Shown here one piece after another: positions 27,909 to 36,349 of a stretch of DNA of 36,349 nucleotides. This stretch comes from a bacterium (lineage in GTDB: Bacteria; UBP6; UBA1177; JAGLDR01). Below the pieces are notes generated by a model, which was not told the origin of the DNA, made no database searches, and saw nothing but the letters and a program-made list of their open reading frames with translations. Within the stretch, counting starts at the first letter, position 1. Each line of letters begins with the position of its first letter. The position numbers and the translations under genes are program-made. The DNA is taken from the NCBI GenBank assembly GCA_023145475.1, contig JAGLDR010000118.1, forward strand, positions 1 to 36,349. The letters run 5' to 3'.

Positions 27909-30119
27909 ATGTTATTCAAAAAAAGACCGTATCTACTACCAATATTTATAGGCACTATTTTCTTTGCAAGTCAGCTATTTGCATCGACAGAGAGTGGTGA
28001 TACAACACATCGTATGATGACACTGATGTTGCAGGTGTCTGCAATCATCTTTGTCGCTCGTCTTGGTGGAATGGTTTTCACAAAAATCAACTTTCCATCA
28101 GTGTTAGGAGAGCTTGTTGCAGGTATTATTATTGGCCCCTATCTTCTTGGTGCACTTCCTCTTCCTGGAATGCCTCTTGGTCTCTTTCCTCTGCCTGCTC
28201 ACGCAGCATTTCCCATTTCGCATGAACTTTATGGCATCGCAACACTCGCCTCCATCATCCTTCTCTTTCTTGCTGGGCTTGAAACTGATCTTGAGCTCTT
28301 TATTCGCTACAGTCTCGCAGGAACAATCGTTGGACTTGGTGGAATTTTAGTCTCATTCTCTCTTGGAGTATTTACCGCTCACGCCATGATTGGGCTGCCA
28401 ATCCTCAGTCCTGGAGCACTCTTTATGGGAGTGATGAGCACCGCCACTTCGGTTGGGATTACCGCTCGAATTTTGTCCGAGCGGCGAAGTATGGAATCGC
28501 CTGAGGGTGTTACTATCCTCGCAGGCGCGGTTATTGATGATGTACTCGGCATTATTATGCTCGCTATCATCCTTGGAATATCGGGAATTCTCGCTGCAGG
28601 ACAGGGAGATATTGATTGGGGCGCTATCTCATTTATCGCACTGAAAACAATCTCAGTGTGGCTTGGATTCACTCTCTTTGGCATCATTTTCAGTCAAAAG
28701 ATAGGAAGCTTTCTTAAAAAAATTGGTGGTGGTGGCACCATCTCGATTATGGCGCTTGGCCTTGCCCTTCTTCTTGCTGGCATATTTGAACACGCAGGAC
28801 TCGCAATGATTGTTGGCGCCTATGTTATGGGACTCAGCCTCTCTAAAACCGATTTAAGCTATATTATTCAAGAGACACTTCACCCACTTCAACTCTTTCT
28901 TGTTCCTATCTTTTTTACCGTCATGGGTATGCTTGTTGATTTGCGCGTCTTTCTCTCGTGGCCTATCCTTCTTCTTGGTCTTGTCTACTCAATCGGGGCG
29001 ATTTTAGCAAAGATGGTAGGCTGTGGTATCCCCGCTCTCTTCCTTGGGTTCAACAAGCTTGGAGCGACACGAATTGGACTTGGAATGGTCCCCCGTGGTG
29101 AGGTAGCACTAATCATCGCAGGAATCGGACTCTCTGCTGGATTTTTAGATGAGAAAATCTTTGGTGTCTCGATTATGATGACTCTGATAACAACAATAAT
29201 ATCCCCACCCCTTCTCGACTTCTCGCTTAGAAATGGAAAAAAGGGAACAAAAAAAGACACTGAAGAAGAGAGTCTAATCTCAACCAAATTTGACCTTGAA
29301 ATACCTGAATTTACTGAAATTCTCACAAACCATGTGCGTGAATACTTTAATAAGGAAGGCTATTTCATCACGATGAGACAGTTTGATGCCAAAATATATC
29401 AAATTAGAAAAGATAACTCATTTATCAAAATGTACCAATATGATACTCAGCTCATCTTGATGACCTCTTCGCAAGATGAAGTTTTTGCAAAAACGGTTGT
29501 CTATGAGGCATTTATCAAACTCTACTGGGTGATTGATAAAATCAAAGCGATATCACTTCCCGCAGATATGAGAAAAGAGCTTACGACACAACACGGCTCT
29601 GATACAAAAATCTGCATCACAGAGAATATCACAGAATTCTTTGAACCTGATCACATCATTATGGCACTTGAATCAGATGAAAAAAAGGGAGCAATAAGAG
29701 AGTTAGCCGTTCTCTTGCATCAACAAAATCACATTCAACATCTTTCATCAGTATTTGATGAAATTATTGAACGAGAAAATGTTATTAGTACAGGTATGGA
29801 AAATGGACTTGCCATTCCTCACGCACGAGCTAATGATGTGGAGAGAGTTGCATTAGCTGTCGGCATTAGCAAGCAAGGAATCGATTTTGGAGCACCAGGT
29901 GGCGAGAAATCACATGTTATTGCACTTCTGATATCATCTACCCAGGATAATGATCCACATATCAAGATTCTTGCAGCGTTGGCATCAATGTTTATTAAAC
30001 CTGATACAACGCAGAGAGTAATGAATGCAAAAAGCAAACAAGAGATTTGGACAATTTTCAAATCAAATATGATGAAAGAGAAAAAAAGAAAGTTTATCAA
30101 GAGAGAGCGAAAACTCTAA
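27909..30119 (+). CDS. CPA2-family cation:proton antiporter fused to a C-terminal PTS EIIA (nitrogen-type) domain
   Basis: Polytopic region with FPSVLGELVAGIIIGPYLLG, FLAGLETDLE and VPRGEVALIIAGIGLSAG. C-terminus VISTGMENGLAIPHARANDVERVALAVGISKQGIDFGAPGGEKSHVIALLISS is EIIA-like. Start MLFKKRP follows AAGGAGAG. Confidence 0.93.
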   Translation: MLFKKRPYLLPIFIGTIFFASQLFASTESGDTTHRMMTLMLQVSAIIFVARLGGMVFTKINFPSVLGELVAGIIIGPYLLGALPLPGMPLGLFPLPAHAAFPISHELYGIATLASIILLFLAGLETDLELFIRYSLAGTIVGLGGILVSFSLGVFTAHAMIGLPILSPGALFMGVMSTATSVGITARILSERRSMESPEGVTILAGAVIDDVLGIIMLAIILGISGILAAGQGDIDWGAISFIALKTISVWLGFTLFGIIFSQKIGSFLKKIGGGGTISIMALGLALLLAGIFEHAGLAMIVGAYVMGLSLSKTDLSYIIQETLHPLQLFLVPIFFTVMGMLVDLRVFLSWPILLLGLVYSIGAILAKMVGCGIPALFLGFNKLGATRIGLGMVPRGEVALIIAGIGLSAGFLDEKIFGVSIMMTLITTIISPPLLDFSLRNGKKGTKKDTEEESLISTKFDLEIPEFTEILTNHVREYFNKEGYFITMRQFDAKIYQIRKDNSFIKMYQYDTQLILMTSSQDEVFAKTVVYEAFIKLYWVIDKIKAISLPADMRKELTTQHGSDTKICITENITEFFEPDHIIMALESDEKKGAIRELAVLLHQQNHIQHLSSVFDEIIERENVISTGMENGLAIPHARANDVERVALAVGISKQGIDFGAPGGEKSHVIALLISSTQDNDPHIKILAALASMFIKPDTTQRVMNAKSKQEIWTIFKSNMMKEKKRKFIKRERKL

Positions 30120-31360
30120 TCCAAAGAGTGAACAATCAATCCACTGCGAAGTTTTGGCTCAAACCATGTCGATTTTGGCGGCATAACTTTGCCAGCGTCA
30201 GCAACATTCATCAACTGGTCAATTGAAGGAGGATAGAGGGTAAACGCCATAGTACACTCACCTGAATCAACGCGTCGTTTGAGCTCTTCTGTTCCACGGA
30301 TTCCACCAACAAAATCAATATTCTGATCACTGCGAGGATCGCCAATACCCAAAATAGGTGCTAAAAGATTATTTTGAAGCAGTGCAACATCGAGGCTTCC
30401 AACTGGATCTGTCGCTGAATATGTTCCCTCTTTTGCCCGCAAAGTTATCCACTCACCGTCAATGTAAAGTGCAAACTCTTTTGCTGAGTCAGGACGATCT
30501 TTCCCACTTCTTATAACTTCAAAACTCTCTGATGTTTTTTCTAAGAACTGCTCTTTTGTCAGCCCATTCATTGTGAAAAGAACTCTATTATAATCAAGTA
30601 TTTTCAGCTGGTTAGCAGGGAAGAAAACACAAAGAAAATAGTTATACGCCTTATCCTCTGATGGATTAGCATCATGTTTCAATCGCTCAGCTTTTACACG
30701 GGCAGCAGAGGCGCTGCGGTGATGACCATCAGCAACATAGAGAACAGGAACTTCCTCTTTAAAAAGAGCTGAAAGTTGTGCAGAAACAGCAGTATCATCA
30801 ATGACCCAAACAGTATGTTGAATCCCATCATCTGCGGTAAAATCAACTTGAGGACTCTTCTTTTCACTCCACTCTGAGACAAGCTCATCAATATTCTTGT
30901 TGTCACGATAAGTCAAGAATACTGGTCCAGCATTGGCATTCAGCGTCATAACATGCTTTGTTCTATCATCCTCTTTTTTCTTACGGGTAAACTCATGTTT
31001 TTTAATAATGTTGTTGTTATACTCGTCAGCTGATGCAGCTCCAACAATACCATATTGCACATGTCCATTCCATATTTGGCGATAAATATAGAGATGAGGC
31101 TCCTTGTCTTGTTGCATCCATCCTTCAGCCACCATCTTGTCAAAATTCTTTTTTGCCTGCTGATAGACAGACTCATCATACAAATCAACATCTTTTGGCA
31201 AGTCAATCTCTGGCTTTACAACATGAAGAAAGGAGTAGGGATCATTTTTTGTAAGCTCTCTCGCCTCTTCTGAATTCAAAACATCATAGGGGTACGATGC
31301 AACTTTTTCTGCCAACGAATCTTGTGGTCTGATGCCACGAAACGACCTAACTGTTACCAT
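30116..31360 (-). CDS. DUF1015 family protein
   Basis: 414 aa; MVTVRSFRGIRPQ...VASYPYDVLNSEEARELTKNDPYSFLHVVKPEIDLP and YVADGHHRSASAARV. Confidence 0.93.
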   Translation of the reverse strand: MVTVRSFRGIRPQDSLAEKVASYPYDVLNSEEARELTKNDPYSFLHVVKPEIDLPKDVDLYDESVYQQAKKNFDKMVAEGWMQQDKEPHLYIYRQIWNGHVQYGIVGAASADEYNNNIIKKHEFTRKKKEDDRTKHVMTLNANAGPVFLTYRDNKNIDELVSEWSEKKSPQVDFTADDGIQHTVWVIDDTAVSAQLSALFKEEVPVLYVADGHHRSASAARVKAERLKHDANPSEDKAYNYFLCVFFPANQLKILDYNRVLFTMNGLTKEQFLEKTSESFEVIRSGKDRPDSAKEFALYIDGEWITLRAKEGTYSATDPVGSLDVALLQNNLLAPILGIGDPRSDQNIDFVGGIRGTEELKRRVDSGECTMAFTLYPPSIDQLMNVADAGKVMPPKSTWFEPKLRSGLIVHSLD

Positions 31361-31463
31361 GAAGAACCTCCTAGTATAAATATATGTGGGTGAACTGCTT
31401 ATTACAATTCAGCTCCATTTTACACGATTCTTATATAAATAACAGAAAAAAATGATTTCAAAC

Positions 31464-31494
31464 AAAGAAAAAGAAAGAGACGACCGAAACGGTC
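31464..31494 (-). terminator. Probable Rho-independent terminator of tRNA-Phe
   Basis: Minus strand GACCG-TTT-CGGTC followed by the T-rich tract GTCTCTTTCTTTTTCTTT, starting 5 nt after the CCA end. Confidence 0.5.
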
Positions 31495-31499
31495 AAAAC

Positions 31500-31575
<76 letters not shown>

Positions 31576-31588
31576 ACTCAGTGCGCCT

Positions 31589-31616
31589 ATTAAACACAAT
31601 CATAAGGAAGTGTCAA
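31589..31616 (-). promoter_or_regulatory. tRNA-Phe promoter
   Basis: Minus strand TTGACA-16 nt-TTTAAT, followed by the GC-rich discriminator AGGCGCA. Confidence 0.6.
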
Positions 31617-31630
31617 GAAAAAAAAAGGCA

Positions 31631-32266
31631 TTAATCTTTCGACTTTTTTGACGCTGTAAATTTTCCGACAATAAAGGCAATAACAATAGTAAGATAGAGC
31701 TGTCCAACTATTCCCCCAAATACGCTCACAGCCTTTGCAAAATCACTTGTTGGCGAGATATCACCATACCCAATTGTGGTAAGAGTAGAAAAACTGTAAT
31801 AAGTTACATTCGCTAAATTACCAACGGTCTCTCCAAGTGCATGGGCATCAAATATAAACGCCAACTCATTGAGTAAAACCAAGACAACACCAAGCAGGAG
31901 AAAACCGCTGATAGCGTCAATAATGAGTACAGTACTTACTTTCCGCTCTTTGGTTATCTGAAGCAGCAGCAAAATAACCGTATAGAAAAATACCGTAATA
32001 ATAAAAACATAAACAGGATATACATAGGGCGTTTTAGCCAGTAGTGGCAACAGAATACTCAAAAAAGCAGCAATTAAAACGACCCACTGAAAGAATCTAT
32101 CCCGCCTCTCTATAATGGAAAATTCAGAAATCAAAATCGTTGCAAGGGAGATCATAATAAAATAGGTTGAAAAAATTGTTTTGTTGAGCAGCATTGCCCC
32201 GAAAATAAAGAAATTCAGTGCGATAAGCAGAACAATCTGCTGTGGAATTTTTCTGAACATAGTCAT
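31631..32266 (-). CDS. Two-pore-helix K+ channel family protein (Ion_trans_2)
   Basis: Selectivity filter YYSFSTLTTIGYGDISPTSDFAKAVSVFGGIVGQLYLTIVIAFIVG; SD GAGGAGG. Confidence 0.9.
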   Translation of the reverse strand: MTMFRKIPQQIVLLIALNFFIFGAMLLNKTIFSTYFIMISLATILISEFSIIERRDRFFQWVVLIAAFLSILLPLLAKTPYVYPVYVFIITVFFYTVILLLLQITKERKVSTVLIIDAISGFLLLGVVLVLLNELAFIFDAHALGETVGNLANVTYYSFSTLTTIGYGDISPTSDFAKAVSVFGGIVGQLYLTIVIAFIVGKFTASKKSKD

Positions 32267-32398
32267 GTGACCTCCTCGTGTTACTTGAACGCAGTATATT
32301 CAAACTTCTCTCGTATTAAAAGAATTTCGTGTATGGCATGAAAAATTTGATTCCGATATGTGGTAATTTACGCTCTCGACTCTCTTCTGGCTCAATAA

Positions 32399-32426
32399 TT
32401 GCTTAATGTTATATGTTCCGTATAAT
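32399..32426 (+). promoter_or_regulatory. Putative promoter for the M23 peptidase/RNase J operon
   Basis: TTGCTT-16 nt-TATAAT upstream of the internal start at 32467. Confidence 0.45.
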
Positions 32427-32466
32427 GCGGAAGGTTTTTTGTAACTTGAGGAAAGAATTTAACACC

Positions 32467-33735
32467 ATGAAGAAACGGTTTCTCACAATTTTAATACTGC
32501 TCCCTTTTATCGCAGGGGCTCTCTATGCTGGATTTACCATCATAAACAACAAAGATGTTGAAACAACTCTGATGATTTCCCTTCCCACTCCGCCACCAGC
32601 AACACCTGTACAACAGACTGTTTATATTGAAGTTCCTAAAGGAGACTACGACAAAGAATTTGCTATTAAGCTGGGTGAAACAGAGTGGAAAACGGCAAAA
32701 AACCTCTATCGTCAAAAGGCAGGATTGGTCAAATTTATCCCTGGAGATATTTTTGTAATGAAACGATGGATGGGGAAAGTTCACCGTTTTTCTCTTCACC
32801 ATTATGCAAATCGAACAACAGGAAAAGAGATTATTTTCAAAAAATTTCGTGGACAATTTGTCAAAAGTGAAAAAAGAATTACCCTTATTGTCAAAACAAT
32901 GACAAAATATTACCCAGTTCACACATCTTTTCAAGAAGAGTACTCTAAATTCTACAAAACAGCAAAGCCAAGAATGCTGTGGGATTGGGGTGTTTTAGAT
33001 ATGCTTCAGCCTAATGACTCTATTGTTTTTATGCTCAAAGGAATTTTTGATGGCGATATGTTAGTGCATCTCTATGGCATTCTTGGATTCGCCGTAAAAA
33101 GTGAAACCATAGGAGATTTTACCCTTGCACTCTACAGAAATGGACTCTACGGCGACTATTTTGCTGCGGATACATCAAAATTTTTATCACCATCTGGTTT
33201 TTTTAGAACACCCGTTGACTATGCAAAAATGAGCTCCCCATTTGGCTATCGAAAAGATCCATTTACTCGGCGCAAAAAGTTTCATAACGGCGTTGATGTC
33301 ATTGCCAAAGTTGGCACACCTATTCATGCTGCGCAAGATGGCAAGGTGATTTTCGCTGGCAGAAAAGGTGGCTTTGGAAAGACAATTATTCTGCAACATA
33401 AAGATGGATTTAAAACCTTGTACGCCCACTGCAACTCACTCCTTTTCTCACCTGGAGCAGAGGTTCGGATGGGAAATACTATCGCACTTGTGGGCAACAC
33501 AGGACGCTCAACAGCAAGCCACTTGCACTTTTCTGTCTACAAAGACGGAAAGGCAGTCAATCCATTTACCTATACCTATGAACGAAGCTGGGCAACACCA
33601 TTTGATATTGGAAACGACTTCAAACGCAGCTCTATAAAGCGAGCATCTCTGATGCTCAAAAGCCTTGATTATCATCGTTCTTTTTTTAACAATAGTGCCT
33701 TTGCATTGAATAAAACACTCTATAACGGAAATTAA
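32467..33735 (+). CDS. M23-family metallopeptidase (LytM/MepM-like)
   Basis: N-terminal membrane anchor; SSPFGYRKDPFTRRKKFHNGVDVIAKVGTPIHAAQDGKVIFAGRKGGFGKTIILQH...YAHC...GNTGRSTASHLHFSVYKDGKAVNPF. Confidence 0.94.
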   Translation: MKKRFLTILILLPFIAGALYAGFTIINNKDVETTLMISLPTPPPATPVQQTVYIEVPKGDYDKEFAIKLGETEWKTAKNLYRQKAGLVKFIPGDIFVMKRWMGKVHRFSLHHYANRTTGKEIIFKKFRGQFVKSEKRITLIVKTMTKYYPVHTSFQEEYSKFYKTAKPRMLWDWGVLDMLQPNDSIVFMLKGIFDGDMLVHLYGILGFAVKSETIGDFTLALYRNGLYGDYFAADTSKFLSPSGFFRTPVDYAKMSSPFGYRKDPFTRRKKFHNGVDVIAKVGTPIHAAQDGKVIFAGRKGGFGKTIILQHKDGFKTLYAHCNSLLFSPGAEVRMGNTIALVGNTGRSTASHLHFSVYKDGKAVNPFTYTYERSWATPFDIGNDFKRSSIKRASLMLKSLDYHRSFFNNSAFALNKTLYNGN

Positions 33736-33736
33736 A

Positions 33737-35371
33737 ATGAAAGCAAAATTAAAAATCCTGCCAATTGGCGGACTTGGTGAAATTGGCAAAAATGCTACGC
33801 TTATTATGGATGGCTCCGACGCATTTCTTATTGATGCTGGCATGGGCTTTCCTGGCTCCGACGACTTTATTGAAGATGACTTCTTCATTCCTGACTTTGA
33901 TGTCATTGATGAACTCGATATCACCCTTCACGGTGCCGTCATTACACACGGACACGAAGATCACATCGGCTCCCTTCCCTATCTTCTTAAAAAGAGAAAT
34001 ATCCCCGTCTTTATGACTGAGCTTCCCTCGATGTTACTACACGAAAGGATGGGAATTGTCGCTCCAGATGCGCACTCATCATTTAACATTGTAAAAAACA
34101 GAAAAAAGTCGTTCAAAATAGGTCCTTTTACCATAACCTATATCCCTGTTCCCCACTCTGTTCCCGAAGCAAATGGTCTTTTGATTGAAACACCGAACTA
34201 TAGACTTGTACACTCAGGTGATTTCAAATTAGCTGATGAAAAATCGCCATTTGGCGCAGTTATTGGTAAAAAACCGGTTGACATTCTTTTTATCGACTCT
34301 ACAAATGTTGAAAAAGAGGGCCGCACAGGCAGTGAAGCATCTATAAAAGAGAATATTAACGAGATTGTTGCAAAGGCAACAGGTCGCCTTATTGCCACGA
34401 TGTTCTCTTCAAACACTGAGCGAGTCAAAACAATTATAGAGGCATCACTCAGTGCGGGAAGGACTGTCGCACTTCTTGGGAGAAGCATCAATAACTATAC
34501 CAAATTTGCACAAAAACTTGGCTATCTTGAACTGCCAAAAAGTATTATTACCGACCCAGCAAAAATTAGCTCAGTGCCAGATAACAAGTTGACAATAGTT
34601 GCAACTGGTTCACAAGCTGAATCTCGTGCAGTTATGAATAGAATCAGCCTTGATATGTTTAAATCTATTACATTAAAATATGGCGACACTATCTTTTTTA
34701 GCTCAAAAATGATTCCAGGAAATGAGATCTCAATCAGTCGAATGATTGACAATCTTGTCGAAAGAGGCGCAACAGTCTACTATGAAAACAATGCCAAAAT
34801 CCATGTTTCTGGACACGCAAAACAAGACGAAATTATTGAAGTCATAAAAGATGTTGACCCAAAACTTGTTGTCCCTGTTCATGGCCACTTTCGCTTTTTA
34901 GATAAGATGGCGCAAGTTGCTGGTAAACTTGGATATGACACTCGCGTCATCTCAAACGGCGATCTGATGGTCTACGGTGGCAAAGATCACTGGCTTCAAC
35001 ACCGTATTGAACTCTTTCCTGTCATTGTTTCAAACTACAGAACCGACCTTGTATCAATTGAGACCATAAAAGAGCGCAGGCGTTTAGCAAGAGCAGGAAG
35101 TATGACCGTTATGATGACTGTTGACTTTCTTAACAACAAGCTTATCGTTGCTCCACGCATCGTTTCACAAGGAATTGCCACACGAGAGGTGATGAAAAAA
35201 CTTGAACGCTCAATTGTCGATAATATCTATAACTACTTTGAAAAGTTGTCTGACGAACCCGACTGGCAAGATGTTGAAGAAGAGGTTCGTATCATTACTC
35301 GGAGATTGCTCGCCAAAAAGACAAAGAAGAAACCGATAGTATTCAGCCTCATTGTCAATTTAGCACACTAA
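33737..35371 (+). CDS. rnj: Ribonuclease J
   Basis: 544 aa; metallo-beta-lactamase ITHGHEDHIGSLPYLL, beta-CASP domain, VHSGDFKLAD, VPVHGHFRFLDKMAQVA. Confidence 0.95.
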   Translation: MKAKLKILPIGGLGEIGKNATLIMDGSDAFLIDAGMGFPGSDDFIEDDFFIPDFDVIDELDITLHGAVITHGHEDHIGSLPYLLKKRNIPVFMTELPSMLLHERMGIVAPDAHSSFNIVKNRKKSFKIGPFTITYIPVPHSVPEANGLLIETPNYRLVHSGDFKLADEKSPFGAVIGKKPVDILFIDSTNVEKEGRTGSEASIKENINEIVAKATGRLIATMFSSNTERVKTIIEASLSAGRTVALLGRSINNYTKFAQKLGYLELPKSIITDPAKISSVPDNKLTIVATGSQAESRAVMNRISLDMFKSITLKYGDTIFFSSKMIPGNEISISRMIDNLVERGATVYYENNAKIHVSGHAKQDEIIEVIKDVDPKLVVPVHGHFRFLDKMAQVAGKLGYDTRVISNGDLMVYGGKDHWLQHRIELFPVIVSNYRTDLVSIETIKERRRLARAGSMTVMMTVDFLNNKLIVAPRIVSQGIATREVMKKLERSIVDNIYNYFEKLSDEPDWQDVEEEVRIITRRLLAKKTKKKPIVFSLIVNLAH

Positions 35372-35382
35372 TGGAGTTAAAG

Positions 35383-35784
35383 ATGACAACGAAAATTGTT
35401 ATACTTCTCTTTTTTATGCTGATTTTCTCGGCATGCTCAACCTCGCCCGAAGGCCATATCAAAGACATTGATTTTGATAAGATTGCTCAGTCCGTCAAGG
35501 AAAATGACCCTAAAAAGGTTGATGCACTGCTTGCGAATGAAATAGAGACAGTAGGCAAACTGTGTGAATCCTTGAAGGCATCAAAAATAGAGATGCGTCA
35601 CCTTGCTCTTCTTGATCCTTACAGCAGACAGGACTTTATGATGAATCTTGGGGGTTTTTATAAACTGAAGAATATGATTAAGAATGGCACAATCAACCAA
35701 ATCTCAGATAAAGACCGCGAAGATATCAAATATATCTGTAACAAACTGGTCTTTGATGCTGAATCGACTCTGAATAAAAAATAA
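35383..35784 (+). CDS. Small lipoprotein of unknown function
   Basis: MTTKIVILLFFMLIFSACSTSPEG lipobox; SD GGAG 6 nt upstream of this ATG (alternative ATG at 35371). Confidence 0.65.
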   Translation: MTTKIVILLFFMLIFSACSTSPEGHIKDIDFDKIAQSVKENDPKKVDALLANEIETVGKLCESLKASKIEMRHLALLDPYSRQDFMMNLGGFYKLKNMIKNGTINQISDKDREDIKYICNKLVFDAESTLNKK

Positions 35785-35789
35785 ATCTT

Positions 35790-36344
35790 TTAATAGGTAA
35801 ATCCAAAAATATAGAGCGGAATTTTATCTCCAAATCCAACCTCAATACCATCTAACGCTAGAAAGGCATTTTGTTCATTTCTAATTTGAACAAATGTCTT
35901 ATTTTTGCCACCAACCTCAACAACATAGGTGTTGTTCACCATAAAATCACCCTTTTTAGGCACGGTAAGCGATGAAATTCGGTGTAACTGATTGGCAAAA
36001 AATGTCTCTCTCATTGAACCAATAAGCGATTCTATACCTGTTATCTCTGAGACTGTTTTTATAAGTCCGGTGTTTTCCATATAAATTTTTGCTGGTTTTC
36101 GTACAACTCTCGAACCTTTACCAGATTTTCCAACCGCTATTATCAATCCAGATTTCTGAAGATATTCAATATAGTTATACACCGAGTCACGCGATATCCC
36201 CAAGGCATTACTGATGTTGTCAATATTAGGAGTAAAAGGTTGCGAGACACCTATAAGCCATAACAGTTTCTTTATTTTTGAGATATTACTCCGTTTTACA
36301 TTAAAAAGAGTGGCGATATCATCAGATATCACCTTCTCTATCAC
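35790..36344 (-). CDS. C-terminal part of an AAA ATPase/DUF4143-type protein, truncated by the window edge
   Basis: TPNIDNISNALGISRDSVYNYIEYLQKSGLIIAVGKSGKG...KPAKIYMENTGLI resembles the winged-helix plus DUF4143 part of these ATPases. The frame is open to the window end, so the N-terminus probably lies beyond it. Confidence 0.75.
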   Translation of the reverse strand: MIEKVISDDIATLFNVKRSNISKIKKLLWLIGVSQPFTPNIDNISNALGISRDSVYNYIEYLQKSGLIIAVGKSGKGSRVVRKPAKIYMENTGLIKTVSEITGIESLIGSMRETFFANQLHRISSLTVPKKGDFMVNNTYVVEVGGKNKTFVQIRNEQNAFLALDGIEVGFGDKIPLYIFGFTY

Positions 36345-36349
36345 ATTGT

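Noticed and set aside
31361-31450. Promoter for the DUF1015 gene (TTGTAA-17-TATATT)
   Set aside because: A match exists at 31379..31407, but it leaves only ~12 nt of leader overlapping the SD, and other equally weak candidates are nearby.

Overview
A ~36 kb bacterial chromosomal window. It is AT-rich by eye and looks Gram-negative, because it carries LolA/LolB-like proteins and lipoproteins with Asp-rich linkers. Core genes are ftsH, ahcY, an Na+-translocating methylmalonyl-CoA decarboxylase cluster with epimerase and MeaB, a SWIM/SNF2 helicase, a CPA2 antiporter-EIIA fusion, a DUF1015 gene, tRNA-Phe(GAA), a K+ channel, an M23 peptidase and RNase J. The main anomaly is two large envelope genes, an Asp-rich lipoprotein and a 1570-aa trypsin/thrombospondin-type-3/propeller protein. 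They sit inside the decarboxylase operon, between the gamma/delta-subunit gene and the biotin-carrier gene. They are in the same orientation, with gaps of 30 nt or less and a shared TAGTG stop/start junction. The operon starts at a near-consensus promoter (TTGACA-17-TATAGT). Other observations: a tightly overlapped operon joining a CpoB/YbgF-like protein, two propeller-like lipoproteins, LolA and an SNF2 helicase; a truncated DUF1016 gene inserted just upstream of a class II aldolase gene; an ORF6N-PLD gene beside it; and a palindrome filling the -35/-10 spacer upstream of ahcY. No CRISPR array, rRNA or complete IS element was seen. All family calls are from reading motifs; no database search was run.
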